DNA from: Micrococcales bacterium
GTDB taxonomy: Bacteria > Actinomycetota > Actinomycetes > Actinomycetales > Dermatophilaceae
Direction of reading: 5' to 3'
Assembly: GCA_021287075.1 (NCBI GenBank)
Contig: JAJTBD010000022.1
Coordinates: forward strand, 1-64,000
DNA length: 64,000 nt
A program made the position numbers and the translations under genes. Of the stretch, positions 41,238 to 50,463 are shown piece after piece. Under the pieces are notes generated by a model that was given only the letters and a program-made list of their open reading frames with translations, was not told where the DNA came from and did no database searches. Positions within the stretch are counted from its first letter, which is position 1; the number at the start of each line of letters is the position of its first letter.

Positions 41238-43355
41238 ATGAGCTCGTCGTCGTTGCTGGGCCGATGGGGGCGGTATGCCGCGCGCCACGCCTGGTGGGTC
41301 ATCGGCGCCTGGGTCGTTGTCTTCCTCGCCGCAGGGGCCTATGGCGCGAGTGTCGCGGACCGGCTCACGACCGAGGGCGGCTACAACGAGCAGGCCGACT
41401 CGTGGCACTCCTATGAGTTGCTCCAGCGCGACTTTCGCGACGCCTCGCCGGACGTCAGCGTGATCTACTCCAGCGCCGAGATGACGGTCGACGACCCGCG
41501 CTTCCGCAAGGCCGTCGGGGATGTCGTGGGCCGGCTGCCCAAGGACCTCGCGCCCACCGTCGTGGACGGGCTGACCGCCCCGGCCAGCTCCGGGCTGGTC
41601 AGTCCCGACCGTCACGCGGTGCGCCTGTGGGTCTCGCTGCCCACCGGCGAGGTCAACCAGGTCATGACCGACTACCGCGAGCTGAAGCCACAGCTCGTCG
41701 CCGACGGGGTGAGGACCGACATCGGCGGCATCGTGGCGATGGGCGACGACCTCAGCACGATGGCGGTGGAGGACACCGCCCGCGCCGAGATGATCGCTCT
41801 GCCGATCGTCTTCGTCCTCGGCCTGTTCATCTTCGGGTCGCTGACCGCCGCCCTCCTGCCCTCGATGGTCGGGGCGATCGCCATGACACTGGCGCTGGCC
41901 GCCCTGCGGCTGGTCACCGACCACACCAACGTCGCCACGCACGCGATGATCGTCGTCTCGCTGCTGGGCATGGGACTCGCGATCGACTACACGCTCTTTG
42001 TCGTCACCCGCTTCCGCGAGGAGCTCGGCACCGGCCGAGGGCGCGAGCCTGCGGTCGCGGCCATGGGACCGACGATGGCCACGGCAGGCCGCACCGTGGT
42101 CGTCTCCGGCGTGATCGTCGCGGTCTCCCTCGCCGGCCTCTTCGTCTTCCCGCTCACCGGCATCCGGTCACTCGCCTGGGGCGCCATCCCTGCGGTGCTC
42201 GGCGCCATGGCTGCCGCAGTCACTCTCCTGCCCGCCGTCCTCGCAGTGCTCTCCCACCGGGTCAACAGCCTGCGCCTGCCGTGGACCCGCCGACACTCGA
42301 TGGTGGGACGCGAGGCCGACAGCCGCGGCTTCTGGGCGCGCGTCGCCCACCACGTGATGGCCCGGCCGTGGACCTATCTGATCCTCACCACCGCGGCTCT
42401 GCTCGCCTGTGCCACACCGTTCCTCGGCTCCCGCTGGGGCGGGGCCGACGAGGCCCAGCTCCCCCTCGACGCGCCGAGCCGGGTAGCCCTCCAGACCGAG
42501 GCAAAGCACTTCGGGGGCGACCGCACCTGGGGATACGTGATGGTGGAGGGCGGCACCCCAGCCGACGCCGCGGCATACCTCTCGCGTCTGGATGCCGTGC
42601 CCGGCGTCGAGGCGACCCACGTGCTGGGGCACAACTCCGAGCACGAGGTCACCTTCGCCAACATCACCTGGCGAGGCGAGGCCCAGAGCAACCGGTCACA
42701 GGAGCTCGTGCGGGCGATGCGTCAGGTGCCCGACCCCGTGGGGGCGCACACCTATATCGGCGGGCCGAGTGCCCTCGCGGTCGACCAGCTCGAGCTGATC
42801 AGAGACCGGCTGCCCTGGATGCTGGCGGTCGTGGGGTCGGCGATGTTCGTGCTGCTGCTCGTGGCCTTCCGGTCAGTCCTGTTGCCGCTCAAGGCGATCG
42901 TGACCTCCGCCATCTCGATCACCGCATCCTTCGGGGTGATCACCTGGGTCTTCCAGCATGGGCATCTGGCCGGGCTGCTGGGCTTCGACCCACCGGGCTT
43001 CCTCGAGGTGTCGACGCCGATCGTCATGGGCGCGATCCTGTTTGGCCTGTCGATGGACTACGAGGTCTTCCTGCTCTCGCGCATCCGGGAGGAGTGGGAC
43101 CGCACGGGCGACAACACGACCTCGGTGGCGCATGGCCTGGCGCGCACCGGCCGGATCATCACCGGCGCCGCGCTCCTGCTGGCCGTGGTGATCGGGGCCT
43201 TCGCGACCTCGGGCGTGGTCTTCGTCAAGATGATCGGTGTCGGCATGCTCGTCGCGGTGCTGCTCGACGCGACCGTCGTGCGAGGACTGCTCGTGCCGGC
43301 GACGATGAAGCTGCTCGGCCGCTGGAACTGGTGGCTGCCCGGCTCGCGCGGCTGA
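41238..43355 (+). CDS. MMPL-family RND transporter
   Basis: A 705-residue membrane transporter with about 12 helices arranged as two repeats, each with a large outside loop. The first helix is followed by a loop with SYELLQRDFRDASPDVSVIYSS. The two MMPL blocks are GLAIDYTLFVVTRFREEL and FGLSMDYEVFLLSRIREEW, each with the proton-relay Asp-Tyr. Members export lipids, siderophores or drugs by proton motive force. The ATG has an AGGAGG site. Regulated by the divergent TetR protein. Confidence 0.92.
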   Translation: MSSSSLLGRWGRYAARHAWWVIGAWVVVFLAAGAYGASVADRLTTEGGYNEQADSWHSYELLQRDFRDASPDVSVIYSSAEMTVDDPRFRKAVGDVVGRLPKDLAPTVVDGLTAPASSGLVSPDRHAVRLWVSLPTGEVNQVMTDYRELKPQLVADGVRTDIGGIVAMGDDLSTMAVEDTARAEMIALPIVFVLGLFIFGSLTAALLPSMVGAIAMTLALAALRLVTDHTNVATHAMIVVSLLGMGLAIDYTLFVVTRFREELGTGRGREPAVAAMGPTMATAGRTVVVSGVIVAVSLAGLFVFPLTGIRSLAWGAIPAVLGAMAAAVTLLPAVLAVLSHRVNSLRLPWTRRHSMVGREADSRGFWARVAHHVMARPWTYLILTTAALLACATPFLGSRWGGADEAQLPLDAPSRVALQTEAKHFGGDRTWGYVMVEGGTPADAAAYLSRLDAVPGVEATHVLGHNSEHEVTFANITWRGEAQSNRSQELVRAMRQVPDPVGAHTYIGGPSALAVDQLELIRDRLPWMLAVVGSAMFVLLLVAFRSVLLPLKAIVTSAISITASFGVITWVFQHGHLAGLLGFDPPGFLEVSTPIVMGAILFGLSMDYEVFLLSRIREEWDRTGDNTTSVAHGLARTGRIITGAALLLAVVIGAFATSGVVFVKMIGVGMLVAVLLDATVVRGLLVPATMKLLGRWNWWLPGSRG

Positions 43356-43398
43356 GGCGCCTGGCACCCACGTCGTCGCAGCGCGCTCAGCGCATTCC

Positions 43399-43440
43399 GC
43401 CGATTGGCGAGTTCCGCCACCCGGGCGGCCGATTCGCCGA
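43399..43440. repeat. Degenerate palindrome family B copy after the MMPL gene
   Basis: GATTGGCGAGTTCCG then GGCCGATTCGCCGA. The left arm matches family B exactly over GGCGAGTTCCG; the right arm is degraded. May serve as the MMPL terminator. Confidence 0.5.
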
Positions 43441-43466
43441 CGCCCGCGGTGAGCGAGGATGGCCGC

Positions 43467-44090
43467 GTGGGTGGACTGCTGACAGGGCTGTGGCTGGGCG
43501 TCGCCGCCGGGATCAGCCCGGGGCCGATGCTCGCGCTGGTCATCCGCACCTCGCTGCGACACGGCCTCCGGCACGGGGTGACGGTCGCCTGCGCGCCACT
43601 GCTCAGCGACGCGGTGGTGGTCGCGGTCACGCTGCTCGCGTTGCGGGAGGTCCCCGCCCGCTGGGTCGCGGTGCTCGGTGTCGTCGGCGGCCTGCTCGTC
43701 ACGGCGCTCGGCATCGCCTCGGTGCGCGACGCCCGCTCCGCCGACCTCACCCTGGAGGCCACCGGGGATGCGCCGCCGGCGCGCCAAGCGCTGCGGGAGG
43801 CGGTGCTCGTCAACATCGTCAGCCCGCACCCCTGGGTCGCCTGGATCACCGTGCTCGGGCCGCTGGTGGTCACCGCCTGGCGTGACTCGCCGCTGCGAGG
43901 GGTGCTCTTCGTCGTCGGCTTCTATGCCGCGATCGTCGGGTCCAAGGCCGCCATCGCCGCGCTGGTCGCCGGCAGCCGGCACCGCCTGAGCCAGCAGGGC
44001 TTCCGACGCGCGCTCCTCGGCTCGGCACTGCTCCTGCTCGCCGCCGGCATCTTCATGGTCGTGGAGTTCGGCGCCCAGCTGCGCGGCTGA
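43467..44090 (+). CDS. LysE family exporter
   Basis: A 207-residue membrane protein with about six helices and the ISPGPMLALVI motif near the N-terminus, typical of LysE/RhtB amino acid exporters. The NIVSPHPWVAWITVLGP segment in the middle is also characteristic. I chose GTG 43467, directly before the first helix; the open frame upstream crosses a palindrome and is unlikely to be translated. Terminated by a strong hairpin at 44104-44139. Confidence 0.85.
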   Translation: MGGLLTGLWLGVAAGISPGPMLALVIRTSLRHGLRHGVTVACAPLLSDAVVVAVTLLALREVPARWVAVLGVVGGLLVTALGIASVRDARSADLTLEATGDAPPARQALREAVLVNIVSPHPWVAWITVLGPLVVTAWRDSPLRGVLFVVGFYAAIVGSKAAIAALVAGSRHRLSQQGFRRALLGSALLLLAAGIFMVVEFGAQLRG

Positions 44091-44103
44091 CGCGGGCACG
44101 GCG

Positions 44104-44139
44104 AGGGCCGGGGACGGCCCGCCTGCCATCCCCGGCCCT
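44104..44139 (+). terminator. Hairpin terminator after the LysE gene
   Basis: Perfect 11-bp stem AGGGCCGGGGA/TCCCCGGCCCT with a 14-nt loop, 14 nt after the stop. The rest of the gap to 44263 shows a short CCGAT...ATCGG hairpin (near 44226-44243) but no gene. Confidence 0.7.
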
Positions 44140-44263
44140 GCCTAGCGGTCGCGGTGAGTGTCGGCTCCCGCGCCAGCTGCGCCGCCACCAGCGGCGGCGT
44201 CATGGGGGTCAACGTCCCCACGGCCTGTGTGGTTCCGATTTGTCCAGATCGGCGTATGCCGTG

Positions 44264-44659
44264 TCAGCGGCGCCCGCCGCCCGGCCCGCCCCCGCCCGGG
44301 CCCCCACCGTGCGGGCCTCCTCCCTGCGGGCCGCCTCCCTGCGGGCCCCCGCTGTGCGGGCCACCATGGCCACCATGGCCCCCACGGCCACCCGGCCCAC
44401 CTCGACCACGCCCATCGCGGGCCTCCTGGTCGCTGCCGCCATCCGGCCCATGCCGGTCGGGGCGCTCACCGCTGCCCTGCTGGTCTGCCTGCGTCTGGTC
44501 CCACGGCGGCGACTGCGGCGCGCCCTGGGCCGACTGCTGGTCCCACTGTGGCGGGGGTGGCGGCGCCTGCCCGCTCGCATCGGTGGCGCTGGAGTCCGCC
44601 GAGGTGGAGTCGTTGCCGGTGAGCCTGTCCTTGATGGTGTCGAAGATTCCCATGTCCAT
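44264..44659 (-). CDS. Small Gly/His/Pro-rich protein of unknown function
   Basis: A 131-residue open frame starting MDMGIFDTIKDRLTGND, a plausible amphipathic N-terminus. It is followed by a Gln/Pro/Asp-rich middle and a C-terminal tail of about 45 residues made almost only of Gly, His, Pro and Gln. The DNA under the tail is a degenerate repeat around GCGGGCCNCC. There is no clear ribosome-binding site, and a start two codons later (44653) is equally possible. Low complexity could be mimicked by GC bias, so gene status is uncertain. The N-terminus argues for a real protein. Confidence 0.5.
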   Translation of the reverse strand: MDMGIFDTIKDRLTGNDSTSADSSATDASGQAPPPPPQWDQQSAQGAPQSPPWDQTQADQQGSGERPDRHGPDGGSDQEARDGRGRGGPGGRGGHGGHGGPHSGGPQGGGPQGGGPHGGGPGGGGPGGGRR

Positions 44660-44757
44660 GACTCTGCCGACCCGGCCCGTCCGTCAGTCCTGCGAGCGCT
44701 GTGCGGCACCTGTGAGATGCACGCCCGCGCCACGGCGGTCCGGCATAGAGTCGGGCC

Positions 44758-45486
44758 ATGTCCGACGCGCCCATCCGCGTGCTGGTGGTCCAGCACAACC
44801 TCGACGACTCCCTCCACGAGCTCGCCGGCCCGCTGGTCGACGCCGGCTGGCACATCGACACGTGGTGCACGCCGGTGAGCGACGCGCCTCCGGGGCCGGT
44901 CACGGCATACGACGCCGTCATCTCGCTCGGCGCGATCGCGAGTGCCGCCGACGAGGCCGACCACCCGTGGATGCGGCCGGAGCTCGAGCTGATCCAGGAG
45001 GCGCTGGAGCGCGAGATCCCTTATCTGGGAGTGTGTTTCGGCGCGCAGATCCTCGCGCGCGCGGCTGGCGGGGAGGTCGTCAAGGGCACGGCCAAGGAGA
45101 TCGGCTGGACCACGGTCACGGCCGAGCCCGCCGCCGCGCACGACCCGCTCGTCGCATGCCTCGGCGACGAGTTCGCCGCCTTCCACTACCACTACGACAC
45201 CTTCACGCTGCCCGACGACGCGACCGTCCTGGCCACGACCGACGGGATCCTCGAGGCCTTCCGCGTCGGCGAGAGCGCCTGGGGTGTGCAGTTCCACGTC
45301 GAGACCAACCCGTCGGTGGTCTATGGCTGGCTGGGCAGCTATCTCGAGGACATGACCTCCGCCGGTGTCGACATCGAGCAGATGCGCGCCGACACCCGCG
45401 AGCACTGGCGCGAGGCGCGCGAGCGGGCCTGGGAGCTGGCCTGGACCTTTGTGGAGATCGTGCGAGAGTCGCGCCAGTCCCGGTGA
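44758..45486 (+). CDS. Class I glutamine amidotransferase-like protein
   Basis: A 242-residue type-1 glutamine amidotransferase domain protein. The nucleophile elbow is YLGVCFGAQILA and the His-Glu pair is in WGVQFHVETNPSVV, so the Cys-His-Glu triad is present. Stand-alone members are often annotated GMP synthase-like or gamma-glutamyl hydrolases; the acceptor reaction is unknown. The ATG lies 6 nt after TAGAGT (44746-44751), so it is probably leaderless. The stop overlaps the next gene start (GTGA), so the MFS gene is translationally coupled. Confidence 0.85.
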   Translation: MSDAPIRVLVVQHNLDDSLHELAGPLVDAGWHIDTWCTPVSDAPPGPVTAYDAVISLGAIASAADEADHPWMRPELELIQEALEREIPYLGVCFGAQILARAAGGEVVKGTAKEIGWTTVTAEPAAAHDPLVACLGDEFAAFHYHYDTFTLPDDATVLATTDGILEAFRVGESAWGVQFHVETNPSVVYGWLGSYLEDMTSAGVDIEQMRADTREHWREARERAWELAWTFVEIVRESRQSR

Positions 45487-46733
45487 CCGATGAGCGGTAT
45501 GCCGCGAGCCCGGGCTATCGGCCCGGCGACGCGGCATACCGCCGCATCATGCTGGCGCTCTTCCTGGCCGGCGTCGGCACCTTTGCGATGACCTATTGCA
45601 CGCAGGCCGTGCTGCCGCTGCTGTCGGAGGAGTTCGACCTCTCGGCGGGCACCAGCACCCTGGCGGTGTCGGCGACGACGGGAGCGCTGGGCACGGCGCT
45701 GCTCTTCCTCGGGCCGCTGTCCGAGGCGCTCGGCCGGGTCTGGATCATGCGTGCCTCGCTCGTGGCCGCCGCGGTGGCGACGCTCGCGAGCGCCCTTGCG
45801 CCGTCATGGTTCTCGCTCATCGCGGTGCGTGCCGTGGCGGGGCTGCTCGTCGCCGGCCTGCCGGCGGTCGCGGTCGCCTATCTGCGCGAGGAGGTCGCCC
45901 CCGAGGCCCTGGGCCGGGTCACCGCGCGCTATATTGGCGGGACCGCGATCGGCGGGATGACGGGCCGCTTCGTCAGCGGCGGGGTGGCCGACCTCTGGGG
46001 CTGGCGCTGGGGCATCGCGGCCATCGCAGGCGTGGGCGCCCTCTGCGCGGTCGGGGCGATCGCGCTGCTGCCCCGCTCTCGGCACTTCAGCCCGGTCCCC
46101 CTGCGGCCCGCGGCTCTCGCCGAGATGACCCGGCGCATGGTGACCGACCGGGCGCTGCTCTCGCTCTATGGGATCGGCTTCGGCACCATGGGCGCCTTCG
46201 TCGGGGTCTACAACGCGGCCGGCTTCCGGCTGACCCGCACGCACGGGCTGTCGCTGGCCGTCGCGAGCCTCGTCTTCGGCGCCTATGCGCTCGGCTCGGT
46301 GGCCTCCGGCGCGGCCGGGCGCGCGGCGGACAGGTGGGGCGTGCGGGCCGTAGTGCCGATGGCTCTGGTCGTCGCGGTCGCGGGCCTGGCGCTGACCCTG
46401 GCGCCCCAGCTCCCCGCGCTGGTCGTCGGGCTCTGTGTGCTCACCGTCGGCTTCTTTGCCTGCCACGCGGTGGTCAGCTCGTGGGTGGCGGCGCGGGCCG
46501 CCGCGACCGGTCCGGGCGCCAGCCAGGCCGGCTCGCTGTATCTGTTCGCCTACTACCTCGGCTCCTCGGTCGCCGGCACGACGGTGGCGGCGATGTGGGC
46601 CCACGGCTGGGGCGCCGTCACGGCCCTGGCCGGCACGCTCCTGCTGGGGGCTCTGCTGCTGTCCCTGGTCCTGCGCCGGATCCCCTCGCTGCTCGAGCCG
46701 CCCGCACCCGACCCCGGTGTGACCGGCATGTGA
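45483..46733 (+). CDS. MFS transporter, amidotransferase-coupled
   Basis: A 416-residue major facilitator with 12 predicted helices. It opens with a short cytoplasmic tail, then MLALFLAGVGTFAMTYCTQAVLPLLSEEF, and contains GPLSEALGRVWIMRAS as the loop 2-3 motif. The pattern is typical of YnfM-like exporters. The GTG start overlaps the amidotransferase stop. The coupling suggests that the pump exports something related to the amidotransferase substrate, but that is inference. Ends 6 nt before the convergent phospholipase D-like gene. Confidence 0.88.
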   Translation: MTDERYAASPGYRPGDAAYRRIMLALFLAGVGTFAMTYCTQAVLPLLSEEFDLSAGTSTLAVSATTGALGTALLFLGPLSEALGRVWIMRASLVAAAVATLASALAPSWFSLIAVRAVAGLLVAGLPAVAVAYLREEVAPEALGRVTARYIGGTAIGGMTGRFVSGGVADLWGWRWGIAAIAGVGALCAVGAIALLPRSRHFSPVPLRPAALAEMTRRMVTDRALLSLYGIGFGTMGAFVGVYNAAGFRLTRTHGLSLAVASLVFGAYALGSVASGAAGRAADRWGVRAVVPMALVVAVAGLALTLAPQLPALVVGLCVLTVGFFACHAVVSSWVAARAAATGPGASQAGSLYLFAYYLGSSVAGTTVAAMWAHGWGAVTALAGTLLLGALLLSLVLRRIPSLLEPPAPDPGVTGM

Positions 46734-46739
46734 GCGCAG

Positions 46740-48401
46740 TCAGTAGCGGCCTTTGCGGCGCAACGGTTTTGGCCGCCCGTCGGGGTCGTGGACGGTCCGA
46801 TAGGGCAGCAGGGCCGCGGCGCGGGTGACGAGCCCGAGATCGGGCGGGTCGAGGGGTCGCAGCCGGCCAGGCGGCCGCGGACCGACGCGACCGCCGTCAT
46901 GCCAGGCCTGGAGTGCGCGTGCGCTCTCGGCGAAGGCGGCGAACATCGCCTCGGGCTCGCGGCAGTCGGCCATCACCTCGTGCAGGGGTCCGTCGTCGAG
47001 GTCGGCCGGCGAGCGGCCGGCCATGAGGGGCCCGGTGTCACCGGGGAAGCGGCCGCCCGGCAGCTCCCGGTCGAGATGCTCGGCCGCGAGGGTGAGCCGC
47101 AGCCTGCGCGCATAGGCGCTGTGGCCCTCGCCGCTCTCGTCGACCACGACGGCCGAGAGCTCGGAGTCGTGGGTCCACGAGCGGCGGTTGAAGTTGTCGG
47201 ACCCGACGCTGGCCCACTGGTCATCCATCACACAGACCTTGGCGTGCACATAGACCGGCCGACCGTCGTGGTTCTCCACGCCATAGAAGGCCACCCGGTC
47301 ACCGGCCGCCTCGACGAGCCGCGACATGGCACGCTGGCGCCCGAGCAGCTGCGGCACCCGGGAGAGCGGGCTCTCCTGGTCGGGCCGGTGCGGCAGCACG
47401 GCGATCACATGCAGTCCGGGGGTGGCGCGCAGCGTCTCGACGAAGTGGTCGGCGACGTCGTGCGACCAGAGGTACTGGTCCTCGATATAGACGAGGCGCT
47501 CGGCACGCTCGAGGGCCTTGGTGTATCCGCGGGCCACGCTCCGCTCGCCGCCGCGGGCGAAGGGATAGTCGCGGCCGTGGCGCAGGTTGGGATAGGTCCG
47601 CAGGAGCTGCACCGCGTGGGTCCCACCCGGCACAGGCGGTGGCGGGCCGGCCTGGGGCGGAAGCGGATCGGGGATGACGTCCAGGCCGCGCAGGCGGTCG
47701 GCGAGACGCCGACCGGGATGGCGGGCGAGCGGCGTCGGGTCCTCCCAGCGCTCCCGGAAGACGGTCTCCACGTCGTGCACGGCCGGGCCGGAGATGGCCA
47801 CCTGCACGTCATGCCAGGCCGGGGTGGGCCCATAGGCCTCGGCCATCGCCTGTGGCTGCGGGTCGCCTGTGTGCCGGGCGCTGTCGCGCCGGCTGTGGCA
47901 CAGGTCGATGCCCCCGACATAGGCGATGTCGCGGGCCGGGTCGTCGCGGTGGCGGATGACGACGAACTTCTGGTGGTGTGAGCCGCCGGTGCGCACCCGC
48001 ATGTCGAGCAGCACCTCGGCGCCGTGCTCCTGGAGGGCCTGCCCGAGGTGGCGGTTCTCCTCGGCGGAGAACTGGAGCCGGTCCCAGTGCGAGCGCCAGA
48101 CCAGCCCGCGCACGTCGACGCCGCGCTCGTCGGCGGCGCCGAGGACGGCCGCGACCTCCGAGCCGGGCTCGCCGGTGAGGAGCTCGTCCGGGTCGCCGCG
48201 CCAGTCGGTGAAGAGGATGAGGTCACCGTCCCGGGTGGCCTCGATCCGCTCACAGAGCTCGGCGAAGTAGGCCTCGCCGTGCACCAGCGGGCGCACGTGG
48301 TTGCCGCTCGACCACGCCTGCCCCGCCGGGTGGCTCGCGTCGAGCCTGGAGGCGGGGTTGGCGCGCTCGTCGGGGGTCAGGAGCCAGTCGGTGCGTGCCA
48401 T
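46740..48401 (-). CDS. Phospholipase D-like protein
   Basis: A 553-residue protein with two HKD motifs: SHHQKFVVIRHRDD in the first half and VHAKVCVMDDQWASVGSDNFNRRS in the second. These are the catalytic repeats of phospholipase D and cardiolipin synthase families, which hydrolyse or transfer phosphodiester groups. No transmembrane anchor or signal peptide is visible, unlike cardiolipin synthases, so it is probably a cytoplasmic PLD-like enzyme. Single gene, divergent from amylosucrase. Confidence 0.87.
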   Translation of the reverse strand: MARTDWLLTPDERANPASRLDASHPAGQAWSSGNHVRPLVHGEAYFAELCERIEATRDGDLILFTDWRGDPDELLTGEPGSEVAAVLGAADERGVDVRGLVWRSHWDRLQFSAEENRHLGQALQEHGAEVLLDMRVRTGGSHHQKFVVIRHRDDPARDIAYVGGIDLCHSRRDSARHTGDPQPQAMAEAYGPTPAWHDVQVAISGPAVHDVETVFRERWEDPTPLARHPGRRLADRLRGLDVIPDPLPPQAGPPPPVPGGTHAVQLLRTYPNLRHGRDYPFARGGERSVARGYTKALERAERLVYIEDQYLWSHDVADHFVETLRATPGLHVIAVLPHRPDQESPLSRVPQLLGRQRAMSRLVEAAGDRVAFYGVENHDGRPVYVHAKVCVMDDQWASVGSDNFNRRSWTHDSELSAVVVDESGEGHSAYARRLRLTLAAEHLDRELPGGRFPGDTGPLMAGRSPADLDDGPLHEVMADCREPEAMFAAFAESARALQAWHDGGRVGPRPPGRLRPLDPPDLGLVTRAAALLPYRTVHDPDGRPKPLRRKGRY

Positions 48402-48449
48402 CGCCCCATTGTCCCCGTCCGCGGGCCCGACCCGTCTCGCGCAGGTGCC

Positions 48450-48477
48450 TGCAAGCGCTTACATTTTGTCCTACGCT
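48450..48477 (+). promoter_or_regulatory. LacI-type operator and leaderless promoter of amylosucrase
   Basis: TGCAAGCGCTTACA (48450-48463) is a classic LacI/GalR-family palindrome with core AAGCGCTT. A -10 box TACGCT (48472-48477) lies 9 nt further on and 7 nt before GTG 48485. The operator would cover the -35 region. No LacI gene is in the window. Confidence 0.75.
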
Positions 48478-48484
48478 GTGCCCT

Positions 48485-50425
48485 GTGATCGACCAGCGCA
48501 GTTCGGGCACGCCCTCGCCCGCCTACACCGCCGACCCCGCCTGGCAGGCCCTGACCGAGGCCGAGCGCGGCATCTTCACCACCCGCCGTGACGCCCTGTG
48601 GGCCGACGTGGAGCGGCCGCTGCGCGCGCTCTACGGCGAGCACGCGGCATACCCCCAGGTGCTGGAGGAGCTCGAGGTGATCATCGCGCGGGCGTATGCC
48701 GCGCGCACCCTCGAGCTGCGCCTGCTCGACGAGCGCCGCCTGTCCACCCCCGACTGGTTCCAGCGGCCCGACATGGTCGGATACGTCTGCTACACAGACC
48801 GATTCGCCGGGACGCTGCGTGAGCTCCCGGGGCGGCTGGACTATCTCGAGGACCTCGGGGTCACCTATCTGCACCTCATGCCGCTGCTGCGGCCCCGCTC
48901 CGGCCCCAACGACGGCGGCTATGCCGTCGAGGACTACCGCTCGGTCGACCCGCGCCTGGGGACGATGGAGGACCTGCGCGATGTCGCCACCCAGCTGCGA
49001 GGCCGCGGGATGTCGCTCGTCGTCGACCTGGTGTGCAACCACACCGCCCGCGAGCATGTCTGGGCGCGCAAGGCCATCTCCGGCGACCGGGACTACCAGG
49101 ACTACTACCTGATGTATCCCGACCGGACGATGCCCGACCAGTGGGAGCGGACGCTGCCGGAGATCTTCCCCGACTTCGCGCCGGGCAACTTCACCTGGGT
49201 CGACGAGTGCAGCCGCTGGGTGTGGACGACCTTCAACGACTACCAGTGGGACCTCAACTACACCAACCCGCGCGTCTTCGCCGAGATGCTCGACGTCATC
49301 CTGGCGCTGGCCAACCAGGGCGTGGAGGTCGTGCGGCTCGACGCCGTGGCCTTCATGTGGAAGCGGATGGGCACCAACTGCCAGAACCAGCCCGAGGCGC
49401 ACTCGATCCTCCAGGCCTTCCGCGCGCTGACCCGCATCGCCGCCCCCGGGCTCATCCTGCTCGCCGAGGCGATCGTCTCACCCGAGGACCTCGTGCCCTA
49501 TCTCGGCACCGGGGATGCGACCAACAAGGAGTGCGAGCTCGCCTATCACAACGTGCTCATGGTCAGCCTCTGGAGCGCGCTCGCCGAGGGCAACGCCCGG
49601 CTGCTCACCCGCACCCTCGAGCGCATGCCGCGCATCCCGTCGGGCACGGCCTGGCTGACCTATGCCCGTCTCCACGACGACATCGGGTGGGCGGTGACCG
49701 ACGAGAATGCCGCGTCGGTCGGCCTCGACGGCTTCCTCCACCGCTCCTTCCTCTCCGACTTCTATTCCGGGGCCTTCTGGGGCAGCAACGCCAAAGGCCT
49801 TGTCTTCCAAGAGAACCCGCTCACCCGCGACCGGCGCATCTCCGGTTCGCTCGCCTCGCTGGCCGGGCTCGAAGCCGCCCTCGCGGGCGGGTCGGAGTGG
49901 GATGTCCACCTCGCCGTGCAGCGGATCCTGTTGCTGCACAACCTGGTCCTCGCCTTCGGCGGCGTCCCGCTGATCTACATGGGTGACGAGATCGGGATGC
50001 TCAACGACTACTCCTTCACCCAGCAGCCCGACCACGCCGACGACAACCGGTGGGTGCACCGGCCCCGCATGGACTGGGCGGCCGCCGAGCTGCGGCACGA
50101 CCCCGGCACCGTCGAGGGCCGCATCTTCGGAGGCATCCGCGAGCTGGCCCACCTGCGCACCCAGATCGGCGCCTTCCACGCCCGCGCGGCCTCGGTGCCG
50201 GTCTGGCTCGGCAACGACGCCGTCTTCGGGCTGGTGCGCACCTCCCCCCGCGGCCGCATCCTCGTCGTCGCCAACGTGAGCGACCAGCCGAAGTGGGTCT
50301 CGCTCCAGGGCTTCGACCGGCTCGACCCGGGCGCCTGGCTCGACGACCTGATCACCGGGGAGCGCACGGGCTGGACCTTCGAGCTGCCGCCCTATGCCGT
50401 GCGCTGGCTCGTCGGCACCGACTGA
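48485..50425 (+). CDS. Amylosucrase (GH13)
   Basis: A 646-residue glycoside hydrolase family 13 enzyme. Amylosucrase builds alpha-1,4-glucan from sucrose and releases fructose. Catalytic residues fall at the same numbers as in the Neisseria enzyme: Asp286 in VVRLDAVAF and Glu328 in LILLAEAIV, with the transition-state Asp in LHDDIGW near 398. The sucrose-pocket Asp is at 143 (GPNDGGYA). The N-terminal helical domain (1-90) and the insertion after DLVCNHTAREHVW fit the family. Start GTG is probably leaderless. Sucrose hydrolase is the main alternative. Confidence 0.88.
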   Translation: MIDQRSSGTPSPAYTADPAWQALTEAERGIFTTRRDALWADVERPLRALYGEHAAYPQVLEELEVIIARAYAARTLELRLLDERRLSTPDWFQRPDMVGYVCYTDRFAGTLRELPGRLDYLEDLGVTYLHLMPLLRPRSGPNDGGYAVEDYRSVDPRLGTMEDLRDVATQLRGRGMSLVVDLVCNHTAREHVWARKAISGDRDYQDYYLMYPDRTMPDQWERTLPEIFPDFAPGNFTWVDECSRWVWTTFNDYQWDLNYTNPRVFAEMLDVILALANQGVEVVRLDAVAFMWKRMGTNCQNQPEAHSILQAFRALTRIAAPGLILLAEAIVSPEDLVPYLGTGDATNKECELAYHNVLMVSLWSALAEGNARLLTRTLERMPRIPSGTAWLTYARLHDDIGWAVTDENAASVGLDGFLHRSFLSDFYSGAFWGSNAKGLVFQENPLTRDRRISGSLASLAGLEAALAGGSEWDVHLAVQRILLLHNLVLAFGGVPLIYMGDEIGMLNDYSFTQQPDHADDNRWVHRPRMDWAAAELRHDPGTVEGRIFGGIRELAHLRTQIGAFHARAASVPVWLGNDAVFGLVRTSPRGRILVVANVSDQPKWVSLQGFDRLDPGAWLDDLITGERTGWTFELPPYAVRWLVGTD

Positions 50426-50437
50426 GTTGCACCACGG

Positions 50438-50448
50438 GGTATGCCGCG
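50438..50448 (+). repeat. GGTATGCCGCG copy after amylosucrase
   Basis: Exact 11-mer, with CCACGGGGTATGCCGCGTGG offering a short imperfect stem, in the 38-nt gap before the next gene. Confidence 0.6.
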
Positions 50449-50463
50449 TGGCACCGTAGAGGG

